A stretch of 64,000 nucleotides of DNA, from NCBI GenBank assembly GCA_030015575.1, contig JASDDO010000028.1, forward strand, positions 25,461,154 to 25,525,153, in the 5' to 3' direction. The notes under the pieces were generated by a model. The model worked only from the letters and a program-made list of their open reading frames with translations. It had not been told where the DNA came from and did no database searches. Source of the DNA: Agapanthus africanus. Its lineage: Eukaryota > Streptophyta > Magnoliopsida > Asparagales > Amaryllidaceae. A program made the position numbers and the translations under genes. Positions 1 to 10,639 of this stretch are shown here, in pieces. The first letter of the stretch is position 1. Each line of letters starts with the position of its first letter.

Positions 1-2177
1 TGGAGGGCGTGCTCCTCACGCGGGCGCCAATGTGCAAAGCACAGAAAAGTTCATTAAATAAGAGTTAAACTCTTAGATGGCGCCGCACGTGCTTCTCATA
101 CGGACGCCAGTATGCAAAGCACAGGAATACCCATCTTAGAAATTAAATTCTTAAGCGGCGCCCCCGTGCACGACACTTGAGTGCCAGTGTCCAGGTAGAA
201 TTAAATTCTACAATACTCTCTGTTAAATAGAGCCGTTGGATTAAAGATCCAACGAAGATGATAAATCATCAAAATACAGAATTAAATTATGTTAGGAGAA
301 AACATGTTTCAGATCTTTCTAAATAAGAAAGATACTCTCGGTTGGATCAATGATCCAACAAAAGAATAAAATTCTATTTTTGGGAATATATTCTCTCAAT
401 CTTTCCAAATAAAAATATTGCTCTATGTAAAACAGAGAACCCTTAGATTAAAAATCCAATGGTGATTAAAAATTACCACTTGACAGAATAAATTCTGTAG
501 ATGGGAAAATATTTCCCCAATGTTGTTAAAAATAAGAAAACATATATGTAAAACAGAAGTCCTTGGATTAATTATCCAATAGTGGGTAAAATTCCCCAAA
601 TCAATTTTGAGACCAATTAAATCAATTGGAATATCTAAATAAGAGATTTTCTCAAAACTAATTAACAATTTGCTTCTACTATATAAAGGACCCGAGACTT
701 CAAGTTTCATATAGAGGAAACCCCCCATAAGCTTTTAAAAAAATATATACAGAAAGGTTGCAAAACAACAGAGAACTCAATTCTCAAGAAAAGAAGAGGA
801 CTTTCCTCCTCAAAATCCTAGGTAAAAAAAACACAGAGATCAAAATATCTCTTTTTACTTATCTAAGGGTTTAACCTTTCTTAAAGAACTCAGTTCTTCC
901 TCTGGATCAGAGATCCACAAGACAAGTCTACCACAAGTTGAGAATTTAATTCTCATCAGGAAGATCTTATTCTTGAGAATAAAAAATTCAGAAAAGAACT
1001 AGGTTAAAAAGAAAAAACAAAAGGAAAAAGAATCTATAAAAAGAACTTAGTTCTTAAAGAAAAAACCCGATCCCAGATCTTCAAAAAATGAAGATCTTAG
1101 TGATCATTAATGGTCAAAATACCATTAACAGAGAATCTCCATATAAAAGAAACTAGCGCCTGATATGCTTCCCATGTGGACGCCCCTCTTTAACGGCGCC
1201 TAGCGCCTCACGTGAAAAACACGCGGGCGCCATATAAAGAGTGCTTAGCACTCCATAAATAGCCAAAACGGCTGAGTGCTTAGCACTGATTGGGCAGTGC
1301 CAACTCCGTACATGCTCCTCACGAGGGCGCCACAAAAATAATAAGAGTGCTTAGCACTCCATAAATAACCAAAACAGCAGAGTGCTCAGCGCTCATTGAG
1401 TGACGCCCATAATTAAATGCTTCACATGACACCCATGTGAGTGTCAGAGCGTCAAACAAGTGCTTAGCACTTTTGCATAAAGGACTGAACAAACAGAGCC
1501 CAAATAAGTGCTTAGCACTTTTTGAATAAAAAAAGAGCCAAGTAGACTTAGCCTAAATTGGCTAAGTCTCTGAAATTTTCTTGCAGCTGAGTCCAAATGC
1601 TCTTTTGCTGGATCTTAAATAAAAATGATCATTGAAATTTTGCTAAGTTGATCTTAGTCTCAAATTAGACTAACGTATCCTTAGTTAAAATAAATTGAGC
1701 CCAAATGCTCATATATTTAAGTTGATCTTAATCTCAAACTAGATTAACGGTTCTTAAATAAAATAAATCCAAATTTAAAATATACAGATTTGGACTGACC
1801 CACGCTCTACGGGCGACGATATAAACTAGTCGCCGTATACAATCCACGGGCAACCAAAACAAACAAAAAACACACACGACACGAAGTGAACTGCTGGAGA
1901 AGGAGAAAATGGTTATCGCAATGCGGTAACATAATTAACTGCAGGGGCTTGTGTCTGTAGGGAAGAGCGTCCCCACAATCAAAAACCCCTCATAAAATGA
2001 GGGGGGATCTGATGAAATATGCTACAACGGCCGCATCTATCCAGACCTCCGATATATGGTACCATAAATCAACTTGGTATCTTTGGAGAGGTGGATGGAT
2101 AAATCCAAATAGCATCTGCCCCCAAACTCAGGCAAGACGATCTATCACCAGTCCGTCTCTGTTTTCGGCGGTAAACG
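1..2177 (+). mobile_element. T1 5' LTR (Tat-like Ty3/gypsy), start outside window
   Basis: The stretch 1797-2177 matches, in reverse complement, the gag-proximal end of both T2 LTRs (4762 onward and 15548 onward). It ends GGTAAACG at 2177, against GGGGAACA in T2, so the terminal CA has mutated to CG, and a primer site follows three bases later. The upstream part shares the style of the T2 LTRs (short inverted repeats such as AAGTGC-TTA-GCACTT at 1506-1520) more than their exact sequence. No LTR start is seen, so the first bases lie left of the window. Confidence 0.8.
680..689 (+). promoter_or_regulatory. TATA box of T1 LTR
   Basis: TATATAAAGG lies about 1.5 kb before the LTR end. The same motif is found on the minus strand of the T2 left LTR (TATATAAAGA at 6291-6300), so this is probably the U3 promoter and the transcript would start about 30 bases downstream. 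Confidence 0.5.
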
Positions 2178-2182
2178 GATTC

Positions 2183-2201
2183 TGGCACGCCCGGTAGGAT
2201 C
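2183..2201 (+). other. T1 primer binding site
   Basis: TGGCACGCCCGGTAGGATC starts five bases after the LTR end. T2 (TGGCGCGCCCGGTGGGACC) and T3 (TGGCACGTCCGGTGGGACC) have near-identical sites at the same distance. The tRNA that would pair with it is not identified here. Confidence 0.7.
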
Positions 2202-2326
2202 TTTTCCTCTTTCCACTCCACACTTCATGTGTCGTGTTCGCGAACAAAAACACGATTCTCTATGGTTGCTCTTGGATTCAAGGTACTAAGATTTGGTGTC
2301 TTGCTCCTATGCAGAAGAGAAAATCG

Positions 2327-4308
2327 ATGGGTTCCAACTACACAACATGCAACAGCAACATTCGCTCTACCCTAACTGAGGAGTGACTTACGGGCCCAAC
2401 GCTGCCTTCATTTTCTCAATGCCGCTGGGGCAAGTTACGCAAGCCACTACTGGATTGTTCTTCGGGACCATGATCCCACCCGTGAGTTTCGGTGCTTCAG
2501 TGCCGCAAGAGAAAGCTCCCAATAGGCCGGTCTTCGATCGACTTGCAACCACAACAGCCCCTCTCAACGGGCCGTCCAAATCTGGTGTCTCAGTCTTCAA
2601 CAGGCTGAGTAAGAACTCGAACAGGCCCGCAAAGAGGCTCGTAATACCTGAAGGGGCTGCCCCAAAATGGATAGCCCTCCAACTCCTACTGCAGGTGAAG
2701 ACGTCAAAGGTGCCTCCCCTACCAGAAAGTCGGTCTTTGAAAGATTAGCCAGCCCTCCTCAAACTCTACCAAGGACGTCGGTCTTCAACAGGTTGACGCC
2801 AACATCAGCCCTTCAGCAAAGCCGGGGGCACGAAAAAGCCGCTTCCAAAACTGATGCAGTCCCATTTATAAGACACGCTCGACGTCGCCACTGGCGCCGA
2901 GTGAGAAAAGCTGGGGGAAACTCCCCCTCTGGACTTACCCCACCAGCTCCAATGGTGGAAGTTGATGTTGTTGTCCCAACCGGGAACAACTTTGATTTGC
3001 TCAGGAGGGTGTGCATGAACTTTCAAACGGTGGTGCTAAAGAAATCACCCCCGCCTGCAGAAGCCACAGTGCAGGCAAAGCCGGAGCAGCCCCATCAGCG
3101 GCTCTCCTCCTAAATTCACATGGTCTGGCGAAAAGTCCAGGACTCCGTGATTGATCAAAACTACTCTCGTCGACCGAAGAAATCGAAGGCTCGACAAGAA
3201 AAAGACCATCCTTCCGTCATACAGCGAGGGACTTCTTCTACACAGGTGCCTGCTACAACGGCTCCTTCAACTTTGACCTCCCACAAAAGGATGAGGCCGG
3301 AGAAAATCGTACCGCCTGCGGCAAATTCCAAAGGTGATAGACCCAAACGCCCTAAGTTTGGGGGCATAATCGTGCATACAGTTTACATGGCTTTCGGGAA
3401 AGAAGAAAGCCGTGCTTCCGTAGGTCATCGACCCCAAACTCGGTTGCTAACAAAAGCTCAGGAGCAACAACAAAAGCTCCAGAAAATACTGACCAAAATG
3501 GAAGCACTTACCAGGCAGAAAGAAAGCCCAGACACAACAACCGAATAGCGCCAGGAGCAGGAGACCGATACAGAGTTCCTGTGAAGGGTGCTTGAAAGAA
3601 AGGACAAGGAAGCTACTGAGTAGGCTGCTAACATAAAGCAGATGGTTCTCTTGTTTCAGGATATGGTTGGAATGATGATCCAGCCAGAACCCCCAGCCGA
3701 GAACCCGCCGATAATCATCGAGGATGACAGAGAGGAAATATCAAACCCTCTACCGGCTTTATCAACATCCAAGGAGGAAATGATCTCCAAGGCTGCTCTT
3801 GATGATTATATAGCTCAACAAATAAGAGCTCATGAAGCAAATGAAGTGGCTGGCCAAATTGTCAGAACTGGGCGACCCTATCCAGGATGGTATGACTAAA
3901 TTAAATACCCGCCGGGATATACGATCCCCAAGTTCCATATATACAAAGGGACAGGCAACCTACATCAGCACGTCGCACAGTTCAGAGCTCTGTGCGGCAA
4001 CACCGGAGGCGACGACAAACTGTTGCTTCGCCGGTTCGTTGGCAGCCTGTCAAAGAAGGCCTTTGAATGGTATTCGGAGCTCCTAAATGACTCCATGAGA
4101 ACATACACAGAGATAGAACTGCTATTCACACAGCGGTTTGCCAGCGCAAGCGAGCGCACCCCGATCACGGCATTAATCAATGCCAGGGTAAACCCAGGAG
4201 AAACTTGGGTCCAATATGCGATCCGGCGGCGGAACCTATGGTCAAAGTGCGAATAGCGCATCGAAGAATCCCCCGTCGTGGGCATGTTCATCGGGACCCT
4301 AGATCCTC
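2327..4308 (+). pseudogene. gag: T1 gag pseudogene, interrupted by copia solo LTR
   Basis: This is a Tat-like Gag, the capsid-forming protein of the element. It is colinear with the T2 gag on the other strand. The start is chosen at the ATG that matches codon 32 of the long T2 frame. The N-terminal part has repeated S/P-V-F-x-R-L motifs (VFDRL, VFNRL, VFERL). The central gag domain, with the FEWYSEL motif, lies near 4060. The frame shifts near 2377 and again near 2690. From there it stays in one frame but is broken by stops at 3111, 3546, 3582, 3618, 3897 and 4254. Several stops replace a CAA, CAG, CGA or AAA codon of the paralogue. The gene is cut at 4308 by C1 and resumes for 48 bp at 38822. 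Confidence 0.85.
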
Positions 4309-4390
4309 TGTTGGCTATAGTGTCCTCAAGGCAATTATTGTAATCACAAGCAGGTGATTATGATGATTGAGGGAGGACCTATACGGATAG
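4309..4390 (+). mobile_element. C1 copia solo LTR, piece 1 of 4
   Basis: The start TGTTGGCTATAG corresponds to the start of the minus-strand copia LTR C2 (TGTTAGTTATATG, read down from 60053). The TSD TCCTC lies at 4304-4308 and again at 38817-38821 after the last piece. The last five bases, GATAG, are the left TSD of Cassandra. With the nested elements removed the LTR is about 1.95 kb. No copia coding sequence lies between the two TSDs, so this is a solo LTR. Confidence 0.8.
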
Positions 4391-4761
4391 TGTCGGGACC
4401 CGATTCTTGCTCACTGAACAAAGTGCCACGCCAAATATCACGTTTAAGTGGGCGGGGGGCCACCTCTTGAGTCCGTGGGACCCACTGTAGAACAATGGGG
4501 TATCTTCGAAATATATTCCGAAAGAGGGCAGATCTGTACTATAAATGGAATGATACCACTCTTCAATACAGAAGCGCCTTTTAAGTGAACCGGAACTACA
4601 GGAGCTTGAGAACTCCGTAGTTAAGCATGCTCGAGCTAGGGAAGTTCTGGGATGGGTGACCTCGTGGGAAGTGGCCCCTGGCCGGGTCCGGTTCGCCCCG
4701 AAGGACAAAACCGTTCGGCTTCGGCCAGAGCGGACAATACTATCTATACTGGGGGTGGGGA
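4391..4761 (+). mobile_element. Cassandra-type 5' LTR, main part (split by T2)
   Basis: It begins TGTCGGGACCC directly after GATAG. The same TSD follows the 3' LTR at 18226-18230. The LTR is cut at 4761 by T2, and its last bases (ATGACA) are at 17730-17735. It matches the 3' LTR 17811-18225 along its length. A TATA-like ACTATAAATGG and a 5S rRNA-like block are inside. Cassandra is a family of short non-autonomous plant elements known for 5S rRNA-derived sequence in the LTRs and a Met-tRNA-type primer site. Both features are seen here. Confidence 0.85.
4545..4690 (+). ncRNA. 5S rRNA-like domain in Cassandra 5' LTR
   Basis: The block contains GAACTCCGTAGTTAAGC, then GGGATGGGTGACC and GGGAAGT, which match the conserved middle and 3' parts of plant 5S rRNA, including the internal pol III promoter boxes. 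An upstream ATACCAC also fits 5S. Spacing differs from a real 5S gene because of extra bases around 4565-4600. It is therefore an LTR-borne derivative and not a ribosomal gene. Confidence 0.85.
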
Positions 4762-6835
4762 TGTTCCCCTCCGAAAGACGGCGCGACGTGAAGACGTCTT
4801 TCCTGAGATTCAGGGCAGATGTTATTTGGTTTTATCCGTCTACCTCTCCGAAGATGCCAAGTTGATTTATGGCACCGTGTATCGGAGATTTAGACGGATG
4901 CGGCCGATGTAGCAGACTTCATCAGATTCCCCCTCGTTTGAGGGGTTTTTGATTGTGGGGACGCTCTTCCCTGCAGGCGCAAGCCCCTGCAGTTAATTAC
5001 GCTACCGCGTCGCGGTAACAACTTTCTCCTTCTCCAGAATTTCACTTCGTGTCGTGTGTGTTTGTTTTATTTGTGGTTGCCCGTGGATTGTATACGGAGA
5101 CTAATTTATGTCGTCGCCCGTAGGACGTGGATTAGTCCAAATCCGTATTTTCTTAGATTTGGGTTTGGGGTTTTGGTTTAAGGATACGTTAGTCGTACTT
5201 GGGGCTAAGATCGACTTAAACGTTTGTTAAGGATACGTTAGTCTGATTTGAGACTAAGATCAACTTAACGGGATCGTTTAGATCCGACAAAAGAGCATTT
5301 GGGGGCTCTATTATTCCAGTTTAGGGACATAGTGGTCCATTTGATATATGGCCGTCGGGACCCATCACCTCTCTGACGATGTTGAAGGATTACAACGATA
5401 GGTGTCAGAGAAGTTCGGGGATGTACTCTTGAACCGGATATAAATTGATTTAAGGGAGCAGTTGCGCTCAGTCAATTTAATTTGAGAACTTATGGCCATA
5501 ATTGGGCTAAGTCCAGTTGAAAATATTCAACATTTTTATTTGTAGTTGGCCTATTAGGCCTTTATTTGGGATCTGCCCCTGCATGGCATTTTATTTTAGT
5601 CTGTTTTAGACTTTTTTCCTTTTAATTGGGCTCTGCCCCTTTTAATAGTGCATAGCACTTTTATTTGGTCTGATAGACCTTTTTTATTGGGCTCTGCCCT
5701 TGATAATGCATTGCATTAAATGCTCTGACCGCGCCCCACGTGGCTTGTCAGGCGCTTTTGCCAATTGAGGAGTGCAAGGCGCAAACTCATGTGATGGTGC
5801 CACGTGTCACGCTCTGGTGGGCGCAAGCGCAGTGCGCTGCTGACACGTGGCGCGCTCTGGTGAGTTGCGCCAACTCAAGAGAGCAATGCTCTATTTTTAA
5901 AAGCGCATGGCGCAAGTTGTTCAGGAGCTGACACGTGGCGCTCTCTGGTGGCTTGCGCTAACCCAAGAGTGCAACAGTGCGGATTTACAAGTGCAAGGCA
6001 CTGTTTTAATATTTTGATCCAATTTTGGATTCAAGAAAAGAATCTTTTAAGATTCCAGAACCAGTGGTTCATCAAAAGGCAATGTCTTTTTTTTTTATTA
6101 TTATTCTTTTTATTGAAGATCCTTGATCTTGTTCTTAGATCATTGATCTCTTTTCAGAAGAAATTCTTCTTTTATTAAAGGTTTTTACCTTTTCTTTCTT
6201 TGAGTTCTTCTCAAAATTCTTTAGAGGAATTCTCTATTTTTCTCTCTGTGTTGATGTGTATTGATGTCTTCTAGAATTGGGGTCTAGGGGTCTTTATATA
6301 GTGCCAATTAATTTGTTAAATTAGTTAAAGAGATCTCTCTCTGAGTGATTTGGGGATTTTTCCCCACCGTTGGATCTTTGATCCAAGGGCTCCTGTTTTA
6401 CAGAAGGCAATCTTCTTGTTTTAATAAGATCAGGAAGATTTCTCAGAATTTTAATTTTGCTTGGTGCAAACGCTGCGCTAGCGCAACTGTGCCGCCACGT
6501 GGCGCGCTGCGCAGAGCGCAGCGCAACTGCGCCGCCACGTGGCGCGCAGCGTAGAGCGCAAGTCAGCTGAAGCGTTGCTTCTCTAATTTTTATTTTAAAT
6601 AGAGTCTTGTTCTGATTTGGTGCGCTGCCCCGGGCGCAATGCTCCCTGCGCTGACGTGTCTGATTTTGACACGTGGCGCGTTGCGCGCAGCGCAAGAAAT
6701 CTGAAGCGTTATTTTAATTTTAATTTTCACTTTAATTTTCAAAACAGAGCCTTGCTCTGATTGGGGGAAACAGAAGCGTTGCTTCGTTTCCCACCTTGGA
6801 ATTTGAACAGAGCTTTGCTTTGATTGGGGTAAACA
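4762..6835 (-). repeat. T2 3' LTR
   Basis: This 2074-bp LTR matches 15548-17724 almost throughout, with a few indels. It contains a minus-strand TATA box at 6291-6300 and a dense run of short inverted repeats. Examples are AGTGC-ATA-GCACT (5647-5659), GGTCT-GAT-AGACC (5667-5679), GGGC-TCT-GCCC (5689-5699) and AATGC-ATT-GCATT (5705-5717). It is also rich in GCGC and CACGTGGCGC blocks. Confidence 0.9.
6291..6300 (-). promoter_or_regulatory. TATA box in T2 LTR
   Basis: On the minus strand this reads TATATAAAGA, about 540 bases from the LTR start in element sense. The right LTR has a weaker version (CTACATAAAGG) near 17100. It is a likely U3 promoter. Confidence 0.5.
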
Positions 6836-6850
6836 AATGCCCCCCCACCG
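6836..6850 (-). other. T2 polypurine tract
   Basis: In element sense GGTGGGGGGGCATT abuts the 3' LTR start TGTTTACCCC. The equivalent tract in T3 is ATGGGGGCACTT. Plus-strand DNA synthesis would be primed here. Confidence 0.7.
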
Positions 6851-6942
6851 TTGCGCTTACGTGGCCCCTAAACGTGAGCGCAGCGGTAGCAGAATTCCAA
6901 CCGCCGCGGCAACTTTCGGAAGTTGAAAGGGCATTTGATGCT

Positions 6943-6951
6943 TATAAATAG
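6943..6951 (+). promoter_or_regulatory. Candidate antisense promoter (TATA) in T2
   Basis: TATAAATAG lies on the + strand about 600 bases before the antisense ORF and just inside the 3' LTR. It is opposite to the element's own transcription. A leader could start near 6975. Confidence 0.4.
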
Positions 6952-7066
6952 GACCTTTGGTCCTCAACAGATGATTATCATCTTCAAAATTTTTACTTTC
7001 AAAACTTTAGAGCCTTGCTCTTGCCTTTAAGAACTCCAAGAGTTAGAATTTCTTAAAACTTTTTAG

Positions 7067-7544
7067 GTAAAAATTTAAATTTAAATTAAATTAAATTAAA
7101 TTAATTTTAATTAACAGAGCCTTGCTCTCAATAGATCCCTGATCTAAAGAAAACCCATTTAGGGTTTCACTTAGCAGAGCTTTGCTCTATTGGTCTAAAG
7201 GGAACCCTATTAGGGTTCCATTAATAGAGCTCTGCTCTCTAAAATATTTTCCTTGTATTTTCTTAATTCATTAATGGAGCTTTGCTCCTTCCAAATCATA
7301 TAGAAGAACTCTTAAGAATTCTTCATAGATCTTGGAAGTTAAAGATGGCATTTTATATTATTATTATTATTATATCATCTTTTCAGAGCAAAGCTCTCAA
7401 TGTTCTTAGGGAATTTTCTTCAAATTCTCCTCATAACCGATTTTGACAGGTGTCACTCCTGTCTGCATAGCATTGCTCTCGAGGAGTTTTAACTCCCTGT
7501 CTCTTTTTTTCTCATTGCTAATCTTCTAATGATGTTTCCTTCAG
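7067..7544 (+). other. Candidate 5' UTR intron of antisense gene
   Basis: A donor TTTTAG|GTAAAA at 7067 and an acceptor TTTCCTTCAG ending at 7544, with CTAAT about 20 bases before it, would bring the promoter leader to an ATG six bases past the splice. The intron holds the inverted-repeat cluster 7116-7288. This is inference from sequence alone. Confidence 0.35.
7116..7288. repeat. Cluster of 5-3-5 hairpins beside T2 3' LTR
   Basis: Within 173 bp there are AGAGC-CTT-GCTCT (7116-7128), AGATC-CCT-GATCT (7133-7145), AGAGC-TTT-GCTCT (7176-7188), GGAACCCTA-T-TAGGGTTCC (7201-7219), AGAGC-TCT-GCTCT (7226-7238) and GGAGC-TTT-GCTCC (7276-7288). Arms change together so that pairing is kept. Confidence 0.8.
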
Positions 7545-7549
7545 GCATT

Positions 7550-8056
7550 ATGGCTGTTCATCTTTACAGTCTGCACGAATTCATCACCTACGAGGACATC
7601 CGCATACAGGGCCGTCAACAGAACCAGGAGTTTACAGATGCCCAGTGTGTGGAGGTTATGGATCGTTTGAACGCACGCGTTGGTTGGCTGCTCCCTCGCC
7701 GTTCTGCTCTCTTGAAGGTCGTGCTGGGAGCCATTTGGAGAGCACTCCTAGGGTTTCATGAGGCCATGTCGCTTAATGCGCTGGATGATGCCGAAGACAA
7801 GATGCATTCAATGTACCTATCGGGGCTAATCTCGAAGAGACGGCGGGATAGCCTCATTGACATCCTGCATCAAATTTTTTAGCAGACGACGATAATCGCT
7901 GCTTATCGAAGGATAGGGGGCCTTGCCGAAGATCTTGACACACGTGAGCGCGAGAGGCTGCGCACGAGAATAATCAGGAAGGCCAGAAGAACTCTAGATG
8001 GTCTTACTTTCGAATTCCTTAATCCATGCCCTGGATCTGAGGTCATACCGTTGTAA
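7550..8056 (+). pseudogene. Antisense ORF of T2 (one in-frame stop)
   Basis: The frame opens MAVHLYSLHEF. It runs 110 codons to a TAG at 7880-7882 and then continues open to TAA at 8054-8056, giving about 168 residues in all. The protein would be soluble, with many charged and leucine residues, and has no motif I recognise. The ATG at 7550 is preferred over 7529 because a good splice acceptor lies just before it. The ORF is opposite to gag and sits between the repeat region and the 3' LTR. Tat-lineage elements such as Grande are reported to carry an extra antisense ORF in this place, which supports a real gene of the element. The TAG may be a CAG-to-TAG mutation, or part of a splice acceptor (TTTTTTAGCAG). 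Its function is unknown. Confidence 0.55.
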
Positions 8057-8360
8057 TCATTTGAATAATGTCTTTGTTTATTTCTTTATGATTGTAAGAA
8101 CCCTTGGCAATATGAATGGAATTTTTTTTTATTTCAGCTTGTCTTATTTCTCGTTCTGAGTCTCTTGCATATGCATGAATGAGTGTGTCTCGAACGTTTA
8201 ATCAAATGTAAATCGGATGTTCTTTCTTCTTTCTTTGATTATCAGCATGTTGTTTTTAGTAAACATGGTCGATAGATGACAGAGCGAGCATCTTGTCTTG
8301 ACTTCTTCAAGAGGTAGCGATGGCTTAGGCCGCAGGTTCAGATCTGCTGTCTAAGACTTT
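8057..8360. other. T2 spacer, no feature seen
   Basis: This is AT-rich non-coding sequence following the antisense ORF, with AATAAT and TTGTAA motifs that could serve polyadenylation of the antisense transcript. Nothing else is recognised. Confidence 0.4.
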
Positions 8361-8366
8361 TCAACT

Positions 8367-8540
8367 TTATGAGCCGTGATGGTCTCATAAAGACTTTTCT
8401 CCCTACGGATCGAGAGGATCTCGTAGGTGTATTTTCTCCTTAGGAATCGTGAGGGTTACTAAGTGTGTTTTCTCTTATAAGTCGTAAGGATCCTATAAGA
8501 GAATTTTTCCCTCTTACGAGTTGAGCGGACCCGTAAGCGG
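8367..8540 (-). repeat. Constant-loop hairpin array 1 of T2
   Basis: Hairpins follow each other about every 35 bases. Their stems differ: TTATGAG/CTCATAA (8367-8390), CCTACG/CGTAGG (8402-8427), CTCTTATA/TATAAGAG (8472-8501) and CTTACG/CGTAAG (8513-8537). The loops resemble one another around TCGTGAGGATC as read on the + strand. The array lies in the non-coding 3' region of the element. Confidence 0.8.
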
Positions 8541-9039
8541 TTGTTTCCCTCCTTGTCGAGATTCGAGTTTGGAGAGTGAGATCCGTGGATAGTATGCAAG
8601 AGACCGTTTTGGGCCAACTTGCAGGATTTCAGTGCTTAGGAAACAGGTTTTTTTTAATCCCCGCTGCCTAAGGCTTTTCCTCACGAGTCGAGACGAATCG
8701 AGCAGTTCTCACAAAGACATCAATTTCCTCACGAGTCGAGAAGAATCGAGCATTTCACGTAAGAATATCCTAACATCACAGTTAACCTCTGCTCTTTACG
8801 ACAGAGGTCCGTTAGGGTCTGTGGTACTTAGGGTTTTGTCCGTCGTACCGTCGCATCCGCTGATATATTCCTCGATAGGCAATCGTGCTGTTCGAGTAGC
8901 CCTGCGACTGCCGTGTCTCTGATCCCTTCGGGGGCTGGACAAGACATCTTCAAGCAATCCTCCTTGACAGTTTGACCGTCGGAAGAGCAAGCGTTAGGAA
9001 TTTTGCCATGCCGCTTTTTACTTGAGGTTAGGCTCATTT

Positions 9040-10090
9040 TGGAGAGCCCCGATGAGTCATAACCACTCCGCGCTGGTGTGGGATGATCTCCGATAGTCTT
9101 TCAGGTTTTATGCGAGTTGCTGTCAAGACCCTGAAGCTAGGAATTTAGCCTTTGCTTCGTTTGTTGGCATTGCGTCTGCTGTATCGAGACGAATGTTACG
9201 GTTGTCTCTAGGTTGCTGGTGAACCGTTGAGGTTTGGAACTAGGGATTTTGCCGTGGCTCCGTTTGTTTGATTGTCGCATCTGAACCCTGCTGGAGGAAG
9301 AACGCTGGGGTGACATCTCGTCTGCTGTATCGAGACGAACGTCGTGGTTTTCTCTAGATTGCTTGTGAACTGTCGAGGTTTGGAACTAGAGACTTTGCCG
9401 TGGCTCCGTTGTTTGATGATGTTGCGTCTGCTGTGTCGAGACGAACATCGAAGTGGTGACCATTCCGCACTGGTATGAGATGATCCCCAGTTGTCTTTCA
9501 GGCTTTATATGACTCGCCATTAAGACCTTGAAGCTAGGAATTTGGCCTTCGCTTCATTTGCTCTGTCATGTCCGAATCCTGTTGGAGGAAGAACGCTGTC
9601 GTGACATCTCGTCTGCTGTATCGAGAAGAATGCCGAGGTGGAGCTGGGATTTTGCTGTTACTCCGCTTGTTTGACCATGGGGTCTTTCGTTGGCGTTGTA
9701 TCTGCATCTTGATGGACTGCGAAGGAACGCCGTTGTTAACATCTCGTCTGCTGTATCGAGACAATTGTTGAGATGAAGCTGGGATTTTGCCGTCGCTTCT
9801 CTTTGTTTCAACCGCGAGGTCTTTTGTTCGCGTTGTATCTGCATCTTGATGGACTGCGAAGGAACGCCTTTGTTGATCCTTAGGCTGTAGATATTGCCGT
9901 TAAGATTTGGAACTAGGGACTATGCGGTGGCTCTATTTCATTGCGACTCTGAGGTTGGTTGTTGACGTCAAGACCCTGAAGCTAGGGATCTTCCTTTGCT
10001 TCGTTTGTTGACATTGTGTCTGCAATATTGCGACGAATGTCGAGGTTGTCTCTAGGTTGTCTATGAACCGTCGAGATTTGGCTTCGCCTT
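9040..10090. repeat. Degenerate direct repeats in T2 3' region
   Basis: Blocks built from CCTGAAGCTAGGAATTT, TTTGCTTCGTTTG and TCTCG-TCTGCTGTAT-CGAGA recur at irregular spacing of roughly 100-200 bp. The last block is itself a short inverted repeat. No coding sequence is seen. Confidence 0.65.
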
Positions 10091-10254
10091 CTGGTGGAGC
10101 CTGTTGGGAAGGTATGGTTCTCTCTTTGTTTGTGCCCCTGGATTGTATACATGGATCGATATGGTGCGGAACGCCCAGCTATCTTCGAAAGTGAAAACAA
10201 ACGATCAATCAATGCTCACCTGTAGGGCAAAAGTTTCATTCATTTTTTTCTTAC

Positions 10255-10525
10255 TATTATTATATTTCCGCGATGCTCTATCATTTCAGCTTTTATATCG
10301 CGAAGGTCGCGATTGTCCAATCATTTCGGCTATTTTTCGCGGTGCCCAATCATTTCGGCTGTTTTTTTATTTTTACTCGCTACTTTTTATTGCGAGTTGC
10401 TCAATCATTTCGGCTATTTTTCATGCATACATTTTTACTTGCTGCTTTTTATTGCAAGTTGCCCCATCATTTCGGCTATTTCGTATACACGTGTGGCTTG
10501 CTGTCCTTTTGCCGCAAGCTTAGGA
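10255..10525. repeat. CATTTCGGCT repeats with covarying stems
   Basis: ATCATTTCGGCT recurs five times. Between the copies lie stems ACTCGC/GCGAGT (10375-10397), ACTTGC/GCAAGT (10437-10459) and GCTTGC/GCAAGC (10496-10519). T3 has the same arrangement, inverted in this window, at 53440-53590. Confidence 0.75.
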
Positions 10526-10639
10526 TTAGACACCGATTTCGGCATCAGCACCGCTACAACTGGGATATTGCCAGGAGCGAATCATCATTTGCCTCTGTCG
10601 ATGTCGAACAAAGGTGGCTTAGCGAACAGGGTTAGGGTC

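Noticed and set aside
4545..4690. A genuine 5S rRNA gene
   Set aside because: The 5' part is altered, extra bases break the spacing, and the block lies inside a duplicated LTR.
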